The notes under the pieces are model-generated. The model saw nothing but the letters and a program-made list of their open reading frames with translations, was not told the DNA's origin and made no database searches. A stretch of 64,000 nt of DNA from Mucilaginibacter mali (GTDB taxonomy: Bacteria; Bacteroidota; Bacteroidia; Sphingobacteriales; Sphingobacteriaceae): contig NZ_CP054139.1 in assembly GCF_013283875.1 (NCBI RefSeq), positions 1,612,001 to 1,676,000 on the forward strand. The letters run 5' to 3'. Of this stretch, positions 1 through 8,746 are shown one piece after another; within the stretch, counting starts at the first letter, position 1, and every line of letters begins with the position of its first letter. The translations under genes were made by a program, and so were the position numbers.

Positions 1-1314
1 ATTTGCCGGTGTGCTTAACACATCGGGAGTGCCATCAACCACAATAGTTGGCGGGGTAGGGTTAATGGTGAAGGTGTAGGTGATAGGCGTACTGCTGGTG
101 CAGGTGTTGCCGGTAATGAAGTTGCCGAAGGCGATTGGGGCGGTATCAGTAAACGGGATCTTTTTTAAAACTGTGTTGCTTATCGGTTCTATCGCCCACA
201 CATCATTCGAATCGTAATTAACAACAAAAAGTATCCCCTTTTGCGTCATCGCGATACCATTGGGGTTTTGCCCTACATTGATCACGCCGACAGGTAGGTT
301 GCTAAGTGTGTTTACAACAGATACCGCATTATTTCCGGGGTACGTCATATAAAGGCGGCTGCCATCAGGGTTTAAAGTCCCGCCAAAATTAAGGTCGGCA
401 ATGCCAGCGTTTACGCGTTTTAACTCGTGGGTTTGGGTATTAACAGTTGCAAAGGTTTGTTCATAAATAAGCCTGTTATTATCAAGCGCATCGCGGGATA
501 TAGCATAGTTAATAAGGTAAGCCGTTGCCCCATCAGGGCTGAACAATATTTGATGCGCATCGGCGCCCCCTGAGTCGGTAATGACACTAAGTTTGTTTGT
601 AAATGGTGTATATTCGTGAAGATGGTCATCGCCTGCTATATAGACCGAACTGCCATCGTTGTTCACCGTTACAGCAGTTGGATGTCCCGGAAATGGTACT
701 AACCTGTAAAGGCCATATGCGGGGTCGGTAGTATCAATAACGTAAATACTTTGATCGTCGGAGTTGGCCACATAAAGCCTTGTGCCATCAGGGCTGACAT
801 CTAAACCCATTGGTTTTTGACCAACTGGGATATCGGTTATCCATTTATTGTTTACACCATCAATCACCGAAACGGTATTACTATTTAAATTACTTACATA
901 CACCCGTGTACCATCCTTGCTTACCGCTACGCCATAAGGGTTGTTACCTACACGTATTTGGGTTACTATGCTGTAGTCGTCGGTATTTATTACGGTAACC
1001 CTGTTAGCAACCCGGCTGGGGATATAGGCATAAATAGGCCGCGGTGTGGGTGTAGCGGTGATGGTAACCATAATAGGCGTACTGGTATTATTAATAGCTT
1101 TAAACGGCGCAATATCCCCCGTGCCATTTGCAGTCAAGCCGATGCCGGTGGTGGGATTAAACCAGTTATACACACAGCCCGATGGCCCGCCCCAAATAAT
1201 GGGTGCGGTCATTTGCCCGTTGGTAACAGCCGGGCCGGTAATTTGGGCAATAGCCGACCGGGGCAGTAAAAAAACCACCAGCAGGGTATATACAATAAGC
1301 CAAAATCGCTTCAT
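1..1314 (-). CDS. YVTN beta-propeller secreted protein with PKD-like domains (3' end outside window)
   Basis: Reading the minus strand from ATG at 1314 gives 438 codons without a stop, so the C-terminus lies beyond the left edge. The N-terminus (MKRFWLIVYTLLVVFLLP...AIAQ) is a signal peptide. Residues about 23-90 look like a PKD-like domain (ITGPAVTNGQ...IWGGPSGCVYNW). From about residue 95 to 400 there are YVTN-type beta-propeller repeats, for example VGNNPYGVAVSKDGTRVYVS and YVSNLNSNTVSVIDG, then VGQKPMGLDVSPDGTRLYVA. After that a second PKD-like unit begins (TYTFTINPTPPTIVVDG). Such proteins are secreted or cell-surface; the propeller often serves binding, and no enzymatic residues are visible. 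The family call is firm, the function unknown. A long gliding-motility-type (T9SS) C-terminus is plausible but not visible here. Confidence 0.85.
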   Translation of the reverse strand, partial: MKRFWLIVYTLLVVFLLPRSAIAQITGPAVTNGQMTAPIIWGGPSGCVYNWFNPTTGIGLTANGTGDIAPFKAINNTSTPIMVTITATPTPRPIYAYIPSRVANRVTVINTDDYSIVTQIRVGNNPYGVAVSKDGTRVYVSNLNSNTVSVIDGVNNKWITDIPVGQKPMGLDVSPDGTRLYVANSDDQSIYVIDTTDPAYGLYRLVPFPGHPTAVTVNNDGSSVYIAGDDHLHEYTPFTNKLSVITDSGGADAHQILFSPDGATAYLINYAISRDALDNNRLIYEQTFATVNTQTHELKRVNAGIADLNFGGTLNPDGSRLYMTYPGNNAVSVVNTLSNLPVGVINVGQNPNGIAMTQKGILFVVNYDSNDVWAIEPISNTVLKKIPFTDTAPIAFGNFITGNTCTSSTPITYTFTINPTPPTIVVDGTPDVLSTPAN

Positions 1315-1421
1315 GCAGGTTTATTTACATGGCAGGCATTAATGTATAAATATATTAAATGCAGGTGAAAGCTTAAAGGCGAAAGGTGAAAGCAGGATGG
1401 TTAGCGGGATGCTTTTAGTTT

Positions 1422-1492
1422 AAAGCCGAAAGACCAAAGCAGAAAGCAGGATTCGTGTCCCCTGTAGCTTTCCGCTTTGGTCTTTCGGCCTT
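1422..1492. repeat. Intergenic inverted repeat with long arms
   Basis: The arm at 1422-1450 (core GCCGAAAGACCAAAGC) is matched in reverse complement by 1461-1492, with one substitution and a short gap, leaving a loop of about 10 nt. It lies between two minus-strand genes (DUF418 upstream, YVTN protein downstream). No T-run follows, so a simple terminator is not indicated. The design resembles the spacers at 24521, 29665 and 30921. Confidence 0.7.
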
Positions 1493-1520
1493 ATGTGCTC
1501 TGTTTTTCTGCTTTAGACTT

Positions 1521-2693
1521 TTAATTTTTGACTTTCCTCAACGGCAGGTGTTTGTTGTAGCTCAACTGTCGCCATATCCACTCAACCAAACCATAGTTAT
1601 ACCGCGCCAGCCACCATTTGCTAAAGTATATTTGCGCAATGTAAATGCTTAGCGGCAGCGCCCAGTAAAACCAAAACGGCATGGTTGATCCCAGCGCTAA
1701 ACCCACCCCGCCAAAAACAAAGAACGAGATGATGTTTTGCACCATATAATTGGTCAGCGTCATTTTACCAATGGCTTCCAGCGCGCGGAAAAAGGCTTTC
1801 AGTTTACCGTTAACATACAGGCAGCACAGGGCCGATACGGTGCACAGCATGGTAACGATGATATACGGATAGCGGACATTATAGTACTTGAAAAACTCCC
1901 ATTTCATTTTTTGAGAGAGCGGGAAGAAGATGGTCAGTAACATAAAACCAACCAGGGTACACCAAAAAATGCGCTTCACCTGCTTTTTGTTATCGGCCAG
2001 ATTCTCGAAAAAATTAACGCGCTGCGCCGCGAAGCCCAGCATAAAACACAGTAACTGCACCAGGTGCACCATATATAGGTACCCGGGCGATATCATCTCG
2101 CGGTACCATGTACCCAGCAGGTTAAATTTTACGTTATCAAAAAAGTTTTTGCTGTGGTAAAGCGGCAGTAATTCGCCAAAGTACTTTTCGCCATCGCTGG
2201 GTATCTTATATATCCATGGCGCCAAAGCCGGCAAAATGAAAAACAAAACAACGGCGAAGATAAATGCCGGTTTGGGTTTAATTTTATAAAACAATAGCAT
2301 CACTAAACCCATAAAGGCGTAATCCTTTAAAATATCGCCCCACCAAAAACAACAGTTCACAAAGGCTATCACAAACAGCCAAAGCATGCGCACGGTGAAA
2401 AACTTTACCGGGTTATAGCCCTTATCGGCAATATTGCGTATCAGCACCGCGAAGCCATAGCCGAAGAGCATGCTCAGCATCGTCCACGATTTAGCGGCGA
2501 AAACGATCCATCCGGTGTACTGCAGGATATTGGTCAGCAGATCGGCATGGTAGGTTTTAGGCGGGTTCCAGCCTACATCGTGATAGTCTACATAGTTCAT
2601 CAGTACTACGCCTAACAAAGCCCAGCCACGCAGCATATCTACAATGGCCGTACGTTTTGAAGGGGCTATAGGTTGAATTTGTTCAGCCGGCAT
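1521..2693 (-). CDS. DUF418 domain membrane protein
   Basis: A 390-residue polytopic membrane protein. The N-terminus AIVDMLRGWALLGVVLMN is the typical opening of DUF418/YeiB-like proteins (R-G-x-A-L-x-G-V first membrane segment). The C-terminal part ends in a DUF418-like block (YFSKWWLARYNYGLVEWIWR). About ten hydrophobic segments are visible. The biochemical role of DUF418 is not established; these proteins are related in plan to acyltransferase-3 type membrane proteins. It sits alone on the minus strand, with 190 bp upstream before the next minus-strand gene, so it may have its own promoter. Family call good, function unknown. Confidence 0.85.
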   Translation of the reverse strand: MPAEQIQPIAPSKRTAIVDMLRGWALLGVVLMNYVDYHDVGWNPPKTYHADLLTNILQYTGWIVFAAKSWTMLSMLFGYGFAVLIRNIADKGYNPVKFFTVRMLWLFVIAFVNCCFWWGDILKDYAFMGLVMLLFYKIKPKPAFIFAVVLFFILPALAPWIYKIPSDGEKYFGELLPLYHSKNFFDNVKFNLLGTWYREMISPGYLYMVHLVQLLCFMLGFAAQRVNFFENLADNKKQVKRIFWCTLVGFMLLTIFFPLSQKMKWEFFKYYNVRYPYIIVTMLCTVSALCCLYVNGKLKAFFRALEAIGKMTLTNYMVQNIISFFVFGGVGLALGSTMPFWFYWALPLSIYIAQIYFSKWWLARYNYGLVEWIWRQLSYNKHLPLRKVKN

Positions 2694-2883
2694 AAATGGT
2701 TGATTATTAAATTGTGACAGGATAAAAATAGCTTTTTTATTTAAACGGATGAGGGCCCGGATAAGATATTGTTATCAACACAAAAGCGCATCGCAAAACA
2801 TAGGAATGACGCAGAAAATGGTGCTCATTTGGCTTGTTGCTAATCAGCGAAATCAAAAAAATCAGCGGTCGGAATCAGCGCGG

Positions 2884-3423
2884 TCAAAACATCGTCTTCA
2901 AGCCATCCAAAATGCTTTCAAAAAACGTATGCAGGTTAAGCCCGCTGTGATGATTGAAGTAAATAAAGATGAGGAAGATAATGATGGCGATAATGATAAA
3001 GCGCTTAAACAGGTAACCCAGCAACACCAGCGAGAGGGGGATTACCAGCAGCCAGCCCCAGCCAATGTGCAGTGGCAGCAGCTTATCATTACTTTTATAA
3101 ACGTAGTATAGTTTGGCATGGGTGCCTGTATCGTTATTATGGCGGATGTACAGGAAGATGGATTTCTCTATTTTGGGACTGTAAAAAGCTACGCCCTTGG
3201 TAAAGGTAAGGGGCTGCTCGAACCCATTCACCGCGAAGGTGAAAATACCGTTCACGTTTTCCTGCACCACATCGGCGCTGTCGGTAGCAACAATGGCCAC
3301 CTGGCTTTGGCCAAAGGGATTATCTTTTATAATAAAGTGATTAATGGTAATCGCATCGGCCCAGGCGAAACAGCCGGTGGCCAGCAGTAATACCAGTGTA
3401 AGATAAAAGCGTTTCGGTGTCAT
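2884..3423 (-). CDS. Small exported/membrane protein, unknown
   Basis: A 179-residue protein with a signal peptide (MTPKRFYLTLVLLLATGCFAWADA), an extracytoplasmic beta-rich segment of about 95 residues, and two adjacent C-terminal hydrophobic segments (WGWLLVIPLSLVLLGYLF and FIIIAIIIFLIFIYF). The C at position 18 is followed by FAW, a poor lipobox, so signal peptidase I cleavage after WADA is more likely. I do not recognise the family. It is separated by about 100 bp from the barrel gene upstream on the same strand and could be co-transcribed with it. Probably an envelope protein anchored by its C-terminus. Confidence 0.65.
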   Translation of the reverse strand: MTPKRFYLTLVLLLATGCFAWADAITINHFIIKDNPFGQSQVAIVATDSADVVQENVNGIFTFAVNGFEQPLTFTKGVAFYSPKIEKSIFLYIRHNNDTGTHAKLYYVYKSNDKLLPLHIGWGWLLVIPLSLVLLGYLFKRFIIIAIIIFLIFIYFNHHSGLNLHTFFESILDGLKTMF

Positions 3424-3522
3424 TTCAATTGATTAACCAATGTCTAATTTAATCATTTTAATGGCCCGGCATGTAATTACCGGTCTGGAAACATCAACAA
3501 TTATGATGAACAGAAGTTTGCT

Positions 3523-4200
3523 TTAATAAGTAATGGATTTACGATAGGAAGTTTCGCCGCCCAGCGCGAATTTTAACCCGATAACAAACTGGCTGAACGA
3601 GTCCTTGTTAGACCCATAGCTTATCCCGTCGAAAGCGTCGCTCATGATCAGGTTGCGCTGGTAACCAAAATCCAGTTTCATGCGTGGTTCGTTAAAACTG
3701 TTGAAAAACTTAAACTCGTAGCCCAGTTTTACCGGGATAAAAACATTACTACCCTTGCTTTCGCCCGAGAGGAATCCCGAATCATAGATCTTCAGGTCGG
3801 TATAAATTACGCCAACGCCGCCGCTCACGTAGATATTTTTCAGAAAGTTTGCAAACTGGCTTTGCGAATAATCCATTATCTCGCCCATTTGCAACTGCGC
3901 ACGGAATGAAACCGTAGTATAATCGTTAGTAAAAGTTAAAGCAGAACCGGGGATAACCGACAGCGAATCGGCCTTTACGCCACCAACCTGCAATTCGGCT
4001 ATGTAATTAATAAAAGGGGTGTAATTATAGGTGAAGCTTGCCATGGCGGCGTAACCTGTTTTTGGGATGCGGAAATCGGTTTTAGCTTTATTGATGCCTG
4101 CCGATAAGCCGAACTCGTATTGCGAGTAATTATAACCAAACTGGGCCTTTGCCGCGACGGATAAAACGCAAATCAACAGGGTAAGGATAATATTTTTCAA
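3523..4200 (-). CDS. Outer-membrane beta-barrel protein (porin-like)
   Basis: A 225-residue protein with signal peptide MKNIILTLLICVLSVAAKAQ followed by alternating amphipathic strands with aromatic ends (FGYNYSQYEFGLSAGINKAK, then YAAMASFTYNYTPFINYI), the pattern of the Bacteroidota OMP_b-brl families. It has no enzymatic motif. The last strands (FSQFVIGLKFALGG) are followed by a short polar tail. Divergent from icd; the 184-bp spacer carries a TACATTTG box on the minus strand (4273-4266) that fits a -7 element for this gene about 65 bp before the start codon. Function unknown. Confidence 0.7.
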   Translation of the reverse strand: MKNIILTLLICVLSVAAKAQFGYNYSQYEFGLSAGINKAKTDFRIPKTGYAAMASFTYNYTPFINYIAELQVGGVKADSLSVIPGSALTFTNDYTTVSFRAQLQMGEIMDYSQSQFANFLKNIYVSGGVGVIYTDLKIYDSGFLSGESKGSNVFIPVKLGYEFKFFNSFNEPRMKLDFGYQRNLIMSDAFDGISYGSNKDSFSQFVIGLKFALGGETSYRKSITY

Positions 4201-4340
4201 GAGACAGGTTTTAAGTTTAAATGCAATAATTTGTTACAATAACACGGTGCGCACTTGTACCTTACCAAATGTATATAAATTTTTATTCTGATGGTAAAAA
4301 ATCTACGGTTAAATTGAAAAAGGAGTGAAGCCAATTTTTA

Positions 4341-4348
4341 TATATTTG
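4341..4348 (+). promoter_or_regulatory. -7 box of the icd promoter (TATATTTG)
   Basis: TATATTTG matches the Bacteroidota -7 consensus TAnnTTTG, 36 bp before the ATG at 4385. A TTG lies at 4314-4316, farther from the -7 box than the usual spacing of about 19-21, so the -33 box is unclear. The box lies downstream of an in-frame ATG at 4325, which argues that 4325 is not the real start. Confidence 0.5.
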
Positions 4349-4384
4349 GGGAATTTTAAAAAAGGTATTCAAAAAAGAACAGAT

Positions 4385-5611
4385 ATGTCGAAAATTAAAG
4401 TAGCAAACCCCGTAGTTGAACTGGATGGCGATGAAATGACCCGCATTATATGGCAATTTATCAAGGATAAACTGATTTTGCCTTATTTAGAACTGGATAT
4501 TAAATATTACGATCTGGGCATTGAATATCGCGATGAAACTAACGACCAGGTAACCATCGACGCGGCTAACGCTATTAAACAATATGGTGTGGGCATTAAA
4601 TGCGCAACCATCACCCCGGATGAGCAGCGTGTTGAAGAGTTTGGCCTGAAACAAATGTGGAAATCGCCAAACGGCACTATCCGTAACATTTTGGACGGTA
4701 CCGTATTCCGCGAGCCGATTGTGATGAGCAATGTGCCACGCTTAGTACCAAACTGGACAGCGCCTATCTGCATTGGCCGTCATGCTTTTGGCGACCAGTA
4801 CCGCGCTACCGACTTTTTAACTAAAGGCAAAGGCAAGCTGACCGTAACCTTCACTCCTGAAGATGGCGGCGAAGCACAATCTTTTGAAGTATTTAACTTT
4901 AAAGGTGATGGCGTGGCGCTAACCATGTACAACACCGACGAATCTATCAAAGGCTTCGCGCATGCCTGCTTTAACCAGGCGCTGATGAAGGGCTGGCCTT
5001 TATACCTGTCGACCAAAAACACCATCCTGAAAAAATACGATGGCCGTTTTAAAGACATTTTTGAAGAGATCTACAAAAACGAATATAAAGCTAAGTTCGA
5101 CGCAGCCGGTATCACTTACGAACACCGTTTGATCGATGACATGGTTGCATCGGCCCTGAAATGGAACGGTAACTTTGTTTGGGCTTGTAAAAACTATGAT
5201 GGCGACGTACAGAGCGATACCGTAGCACAAGGTTTCGGCTCCTTAGGTTTGATGACATCTACCCTGGTTACCCCTGATGGCAAAACTATGGAAGCTGAGG
5301 CTGCCCACGGTACCGTAACCCGCCACTACCGCGAGCACCAGAAAGGCCGCCCAACTTCAACCAATCCTATCGCGTCTATCTTTGCATGGACACGCGGTTT
5401 GGAGTTCCGTGGTATTCTGGATAACAACCAGGAACTGATCAACTTCTGCAAAACTTTAGAGCAGGTTTGTATCGAAACCGTAGAAAGCGGCAAAATGACC
5501 AAGGATTTGGCCATCACCATTAAACCAAAGGTTGAACACGGTACCGATTACCTGTACACCGAAGAGTTTTTGGAAGCCATTAACGAAAACCTGAAAGCTA
5601 AACTGGCATAA
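4385..5611 (+). CDS. icd: NADP-dependent isocitrate dehydrogenase, eukaryotic-type
   Basis: Converts isocitrate plus NADP+ to 2-oxoglutarate, CO2 and NADPH in the TCA cycle; cytoplasmic homodimer. The protein is 408 residues from ATG 4385 ([20 protein letters not shown]), the usual length of the eukaryotic-like homodimeric class. An in-frame ATG at 4325 would add 20 atypical residues and lies upstream of the likely promoter, so I reject it. Seen motifs: substrate loop [19 protein letters not shown], and the metal-binding aspartate segment [20 protein letters not shown]. Monocistronic; an IS1182 element starts 15 bp after the stop, and the hairpin at its left end may now terminate the transcript. 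Confidence 0.95.
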   Translation: MSKIKVANPVVELDGDEMTRIIWQFIKDKLILPYLELDIKYYDLGIEYRDETNDQVTIDAANAIKQYGVGIKCATITPDEQRVEEFGLKQMWKSPNGTIRNILDGTVFREPIVMSNVPRLVPNWTAPICIGRHAFGDQYRATDFLTKGKGKLTVTFTPEDGGEAQSFEVFNFKGDGVALTMYNTDESIKGFAHACFNQALMKGWPLYLSTKNTILKKYDGRFKDIFEEIYKNEYKAKFDAAGITYEHRLIDDMVASALKWNGNFVWACKNYDGDVQSDTVAQGFGSLGLMTSTLVTPDGKTMEAEAAHGTVTRHYREHQKGRPTSTNPIASIFAWTRGLEFRGILDNNQELINFCKTLEQVCIETVESGKMTKDLAITIKPKVEHGTDYLYTEEFLEAINENLKAKLA

Positions 5612-5633
5612 GCTGCTGGCTTTTAAATAATAA

Positions 5634-5667
5634 AAAGAGGCTGTCTCAAAAGCGAGGCAGCCTCTTT
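5634..5667. terminator. Hairpin at IS left end, possible icd terminator
   Basis: AAAGAGGCTGTCTC (5634-5647) pairs with GAGGCAGCCTCTTT (5654-5667), 14 positions with one G-T pair, around a 6-nt loop; then TTTGTTTTTG follows. It overlaps the left terminal repeat of the IS, 22 bp after the icd stop. Structure is clear; the terminator role is inference. Confidence 0.55.
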
Positions 5668-5700
5668 GTTTTTGAGCGTAATTTTCAGTAACTTAAAGGC

Positions 5701-7227
5701 ATGGGAGGAAAAGTAGTCTTTAAGGAATATGATCCTGACCAGTTAACCTTTTTACCGTATAAACTGGAGGAACTGGTACCGCAGGGTCATCCGGTACGTA
5801 TTGTATCGAAGGTGGTCGATCAGGTAGATGTTAAACCGATTAACCGCAAGTATAAAGGCGGCGGGGCATCCAGCTTTCATCCGCGGCTGATGCTCAAGCT
5901 GCTGATCTACGGTTATCTGACCAACACGTATTCTTCACGGAAGTTGGAAGACCAGGCCGCGCAGAATGTACATTTCATGTGGCTTTTAGGCATGAAAAAG
6001 CCTGATCACAATACCATCAACCGTTTCCGGAGCGAGAAGCTGTCGGGTGTTTTAAAGGAGATCTTCTCACAGATCGTATTGTTATTACAGCAGGAAGGTA
6101 TCGTCTCGCTGAAAGAAGCTGTTTTTACCGATGGTACCAAGATCGAATCGGTAGCGAACAAGTACACTTTTGTATGGGGCAAAAGCATTAAGAACAGCAA
6201 GGAGAAGATGAAAGCCCAATTGGATGAACTGTGGAGTTATGCGCAAACCATCGCTGCCGAAGAACTTAAAGACACCGCACCGCTGGAATACAGCGAGATC
6301 AACCCGGAAAAAGTAAAAGAAACGATCTCAAAGATCAACGCCGCCCTGGACGATAAGGAAGATGTCGATAAGAAAGTAAGGCAGAAGCTGAACTATGCCA
6401 AAAAGCACTGGCCGGAGAACCTGGCCCGGTATGACGAGCAGGAAAAGCTGTTAGGCGGTCGCAACAGCTTTTCGAAGACCGACCCGGGTGCCACCTTCAT
6501 GCGGATGAAAGAAGACCCTATGCTGAACGGGCAGCTTAAACCCGGATACAATCTGCAGATCTCCACCCAGGAGCAGTTCATCTTGAACTATAGCCTGCAC
6601 CAAACCACAACCGATTACCAGACCCTTCCATCACACATCGAACAATACGAAACTTTATATCATGCACTTCCAAAAGCGGTAGTGGCCGATGCGGGCTACG
6701 GTTCGGACGAGAACTATGGCGTATTACAGCAAAAAGGCATTGAAGCTTATATCAAATACAACACGTTCGACCAGGAACAAAATAAAGGCATCAAAGCATT
6801 CGGTAATGACAGTTTGCACTATAATGAACAGGAAGATTACCTGGTATGTCCGATGGGACAACACATGCAGCATATCGGCACCGGGCAGCGGGTCTCCACA
6901 TCCGGCTATGTGCAACTGATCAGCCGCTATCAGGCGCAGAATTGTGAAAACTGCCCCATGCGGGGCGTTTGTCACCAAGCAGCCGGTAACCGCGTGGTGG
7001 AGATCAACCACAGCCTTAGAATACACAAGCAGATAGCGAAAGAAAGATTGAATACCGAACAGGGCATCAAATACCGAAAGCGACGGCCCGCAGATGTCGA
7101 ACCGGTGTTCGCCAACCTGAAGCATAATCACGGCTTCAGGCGATTCCTGCTGAAGGGAATGTCCAAAACCGAGGTCGAAATAGGGTTATTATCCATCGCA
7201 CATAACCTCAGAAAGTGGAAAGCCTGA
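5701..7227 (+). CDS. IS1182-family transposase (DDE)
   Basis: A full-length 508-residue DDE transposase. N-terminal domain: FKEYDPDQLTFLPYKLEELV, HPVRIVSKVVDQVD and the PRLMLKLLIYGYLTNTYSSR block typical of IS1182/IS5-group enzymes. Candidate catalytic acids: D in VFTDGTKIE (about residue 145), D in VVADAGYGSDENY (about residue 328) and E in PADVEPVFANLKHNHGFRRF (near residue 465). A cysteine pair region (CENCPMRGVCHQ) lies between the second and third, as in the family. No frameshift. The stop is 155 bp before the right end of the element. Codon use is somewhat richer in CTG/CCG than flanking intergenic sequence but not obviously foreign. Confidence 0.93.
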   Translation: MGGKVVFKEYDPDQLTFLPYKLEELVPQGHPVRIVSKVVDQVDVKPINRKYKGGGASSFHPRLMLKLLIYGYLTNTYSSRKLEDQAAQNVHFMWLLGMKKPDHNTINRFRSEKLSGVLKEIFSQIVLLLQQEGIVSLKEAVFTDGTKIESVANKYTFVWGKSIKNSKEKMKAQLDELWSYAQTIAAEELKDTAPLEYSEINPEKVKETISKINAALDDKEDVDKKVRQKLNYAKKHWPENLARYDEQEKLLGGRNSFSKTDPGATFMRMKEDPMLNGQLKPGYNLQISTQEQFILNYSLHQTTTDYQTLPSHIEQYETLYHALPKAVVADAGYGSDENYGVLQQKGIEAYIKYNTFDQEQNKGIKAFGNDSLHYNEQEDYLVCPMGQHMQHIGTGQRVSTSGYVQLISRYQAQNCENCPMRGVCHQAAGNRVVEINHSLRIHKQIAKERLNTEQGIKYRKRRPADVEPVFANLKHNHGFRRFLLKGMSKTEVEIGLLSIAHNLRKWKA

Positions 7228-7446
7228 TAAAAAAGGCTTTTTATCCGATAAAAACACCTGAACCAACTCAAAAAAATCGAAAGCAGGCTGATACAGTCCC
7301 GCTTTCCTAATAACTCATCTAAATCGGCATCAACGAAAAAACCGCCTCATAATTGACTTATGAGACGGCCTCTTTTTATTATACCATATTGTAGCGTAAT
7401 CGCGTTATCACCCGTAACTTTATATAATTGATCTATTTGCTATTTG
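7228..7446. other. IS right end and adjoining non-coding spacer
   Basis: Past the transposase stop there is a TTTTTATC/GATAAAAA hairpin (around 7236-7252) and the right IS end at 7357-7382, itself folding (GCCTCAT...ATGAGAC). From 7383 to 7446 I see only AT-rich spacer. No gene. Confidence 0.5.
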
Positions 7447-7637
7447 TTTAACCACAAAGGTCGCAAAGGGAGAAACACAAAGGCCACAAAGATTTTAGTT
7501 GAGATTTTAAGTTTTAAAGGTCGCAAAGTTCATTTTTGTCTTTGTGAGTTTTTGTATCTTATCTTCTTTTTTCAATTCTCTGTGCACTTGTGGAATCAAC
7601 AACACGAAGATCTTAGTGTACTTTGTGGTTAAATCAC
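7447..7637. repeat. CTTTGTGG-family inverted repeat, copy A
   Basis: Left end TTTAACCACAAAG (7447-7459) is matched by CTTTGTGGTTAAA at 7621-7633. The interior holds several CGCAAAG/CACAAAG words and their complements. It lies upstream of the lipoprotein gene at 7675. The same element recurs at 16912 and 27091, with a half copy near 21268. Confidence 0.75.
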
Positions 7638-7674
7638 CAATTAAATATAATCGCAACTTGAGTTAATTACCGGA

Positions 7675-8136
7675 ATGTTTATGAAGTATCTGAAAATTAC
7701 CCTTATTGTTTTTGCCATAGCAATATTCTTCTATTCGTGCGGTACCAAGTGCGATGGGGTAGCCTGCACCACATCGCCGCCAGTAATGATACTCGACTTT
7801 AGGGATAAAGCAGGCCGCGATCTGCTGAACCCCACAACCCCCTTTCATTACGATACGTTAAGGATGAAACTGCTGAATGCCAGCGGGCTGATCAGCTTTA
7901 TAAAACAAGGGACCGTAGCGCCAAATAAAGAACGCATAAAGATGGTGCTGAACTGGAGCATGGGCGAGAACATCACCTACCTGAAACTGACCGACAACGA
8001 TCAGGATACCATTTTTACCAATTATCAAAAAACAACTGCGGGCTGCTGCGCCAATTACCAGCTGCAATTGTTTAAATACAATACCAAAACCTATACCGAT
8101 TCGGTAGCGAACCGGTATTTTACCATTAATAAGTAG
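7675..8136 (+). CDS. Small lipoprotein, unknown
   Basis: A 153-residue protein with a lipoprotein signal peptide: hydrophobic core LITLIVFAIAIFF-like stretch and the lipobox FYSC with the lipidated cysteine at about residue 22, followed by GTKCDGVACTT. ATG at 7681 (third residue) is an equally good start. The mature part is predicted beta-rich (WSMGENITYLKLTDNDQDTIF) with further cysteines (GCCANY). Family not recognised. The stop is one base before the start of the next lipoprotein gene, so both are co-translated from one mRNA. Probably exported to the envelope; role unknown. Confidence 0.7.
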   Translation: MFMKYLKITLIVFAIAIFFYSCGTKCDGVACTTSPPVMILDFRDKAGRDLLNPTTPFHYDTLRMKLLNASGLISFIKQGTVAPNKERIKMVLNWSMGENITYLKLTDNDQDTIFTNYQKTTAGCCANYQLQLFKYNTKTYTDSVANRYFTINK

Positions 8137-8137
8137 T

Positions 8138-8653
8138 ATGAAAAAGGTAGTTTATTTTTTGATGATCGTACTGATAGCAGCCGCATCATGTAAAAAAACA
8201 AAAGGTGTTGATAGTACTCCGTCTACCGATCTGCAGAAAGCTTATGCCGATAATAGCGCCAAAGTAACCATAAGCAATGGGGTATGGGGCACCGTATCTA
8301 CCATACAAGGCAACTGCATGCCTACTACCGATCCTAAAACATCCACCTGCACATCGTTTGTGATACAGCGCGAAGTGCGGATTTACGCTTATACTAAAAA
8401 TACAAATGCAACGCCGACCACTCCGCTGGGGGGCTTATACGATAATTTTAGCACCCAGCTTATTAAAACAATAAACACCGACGCGCAGGGCTTTTACCAG
8501 GCCCAATTGCCCGACGGCGCCTATACCGTAGTTTTTGTTGAAAGTGGCAAACTATACGCCAACAGCGGCGACAGCCAGGGCGGCATATCGCCGGTAACCG
8601 TAAGCCAAAACAAGGCAAATCTTAATTTAATACTTAATAGGGCTGCTTATTAA
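8138..8653 (+). CDS. Lipoprotein with carboxypeptidase-regulatory-like fold
   Basis: A 171-residue lipoprotein: signal peptide MKKVVYFLMIVLIAAASC with the cysteine at residue 18 followed by KK. The C-terminal half carries the pattern of a carboxypeptidase-regulatory/transthyretin-like beta sandwich (TINTDAQGFYQAQLPDGAYTVVFVESGKLY, split here by position 110-140), which in Bacteroidota usually serves surface binding rather than catalysis. It starts one base after the upstream lipoprotein's stop, so the two form a tight pair. Confidence in the lipoprotein call is high, in the fold moderate, in function low. Confidence 0.7.
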   Translation: MKKVVYFLMIVLIAAASCKKTKGVDSTPSTDLQKAYADNSAKVTISNGVWGTVSTIQGNCMPTTDPKTSTCTSFVIQREVRIYAYTKNTNATPTTPLGGLYDNFSTQLIKTINTDAQGFYQAQLPDGAYTVVFVESGKLYANSGDSQGGISPVTVSQNKANLNLILNRAAY

Positions 8654-8685
8654 TGCAGGCTTAAAGTGATTTTAAAATTTAAAAA

Positions 8686-8719
8686 ACTAAATTTGGCCTT
8701 CACCTATTATCAATTTAGT
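8686..8719 (+). promoter_or_regulatory. manA -7 box within a small inverted repeat
   Basis: TAAATTTG (8688-8695) fits TAnnTTTG, about 50 bp before the manA ATG. It is embedded in ACTAAATT (8686-8693), whose reverse complement AATTTAGT occurs at 8712-8719. The inverted repeat could be an operator or an RNA hairpin in the leader; this is inference. Confidence 0.4.
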
Positions 8720-8746
8720 TTTTAAATATTTACTATCTATCACGGC

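Larger units (their letters stand above)
5627..7382 (+). mobile_element. Complete IS1182-family insertion sequence
   Basis: About 1.76 kb bounded by 26-bp inverted repeats: 5627-5652 and the reverse complement of 7357-7382 share ATAATAAAAAGAGGC, then differ at two positions. One intact transposase gene lies inside. Both ends fold further into hairpins. The flanks contain AT-rich AATAAT/ATTAT, and I cannot define a target-site duplication, so the exact outer borders may be a few bases shorter. The intact gene and ends suggest a recent or still active copy. Confidence 0.85.

Noticed and set aside
4325..4384. Upstream in-frame ATG of icd
   Set aside because: Adds 20 residues not found in the family and lies before the probable -7 box.
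5622..5631. Target-site duplication of the IS1182 element
   Set aside because: The AT-rich flanks (AATAAT left, ATTATA right) give only chance-level matches; no duplication can be defined.
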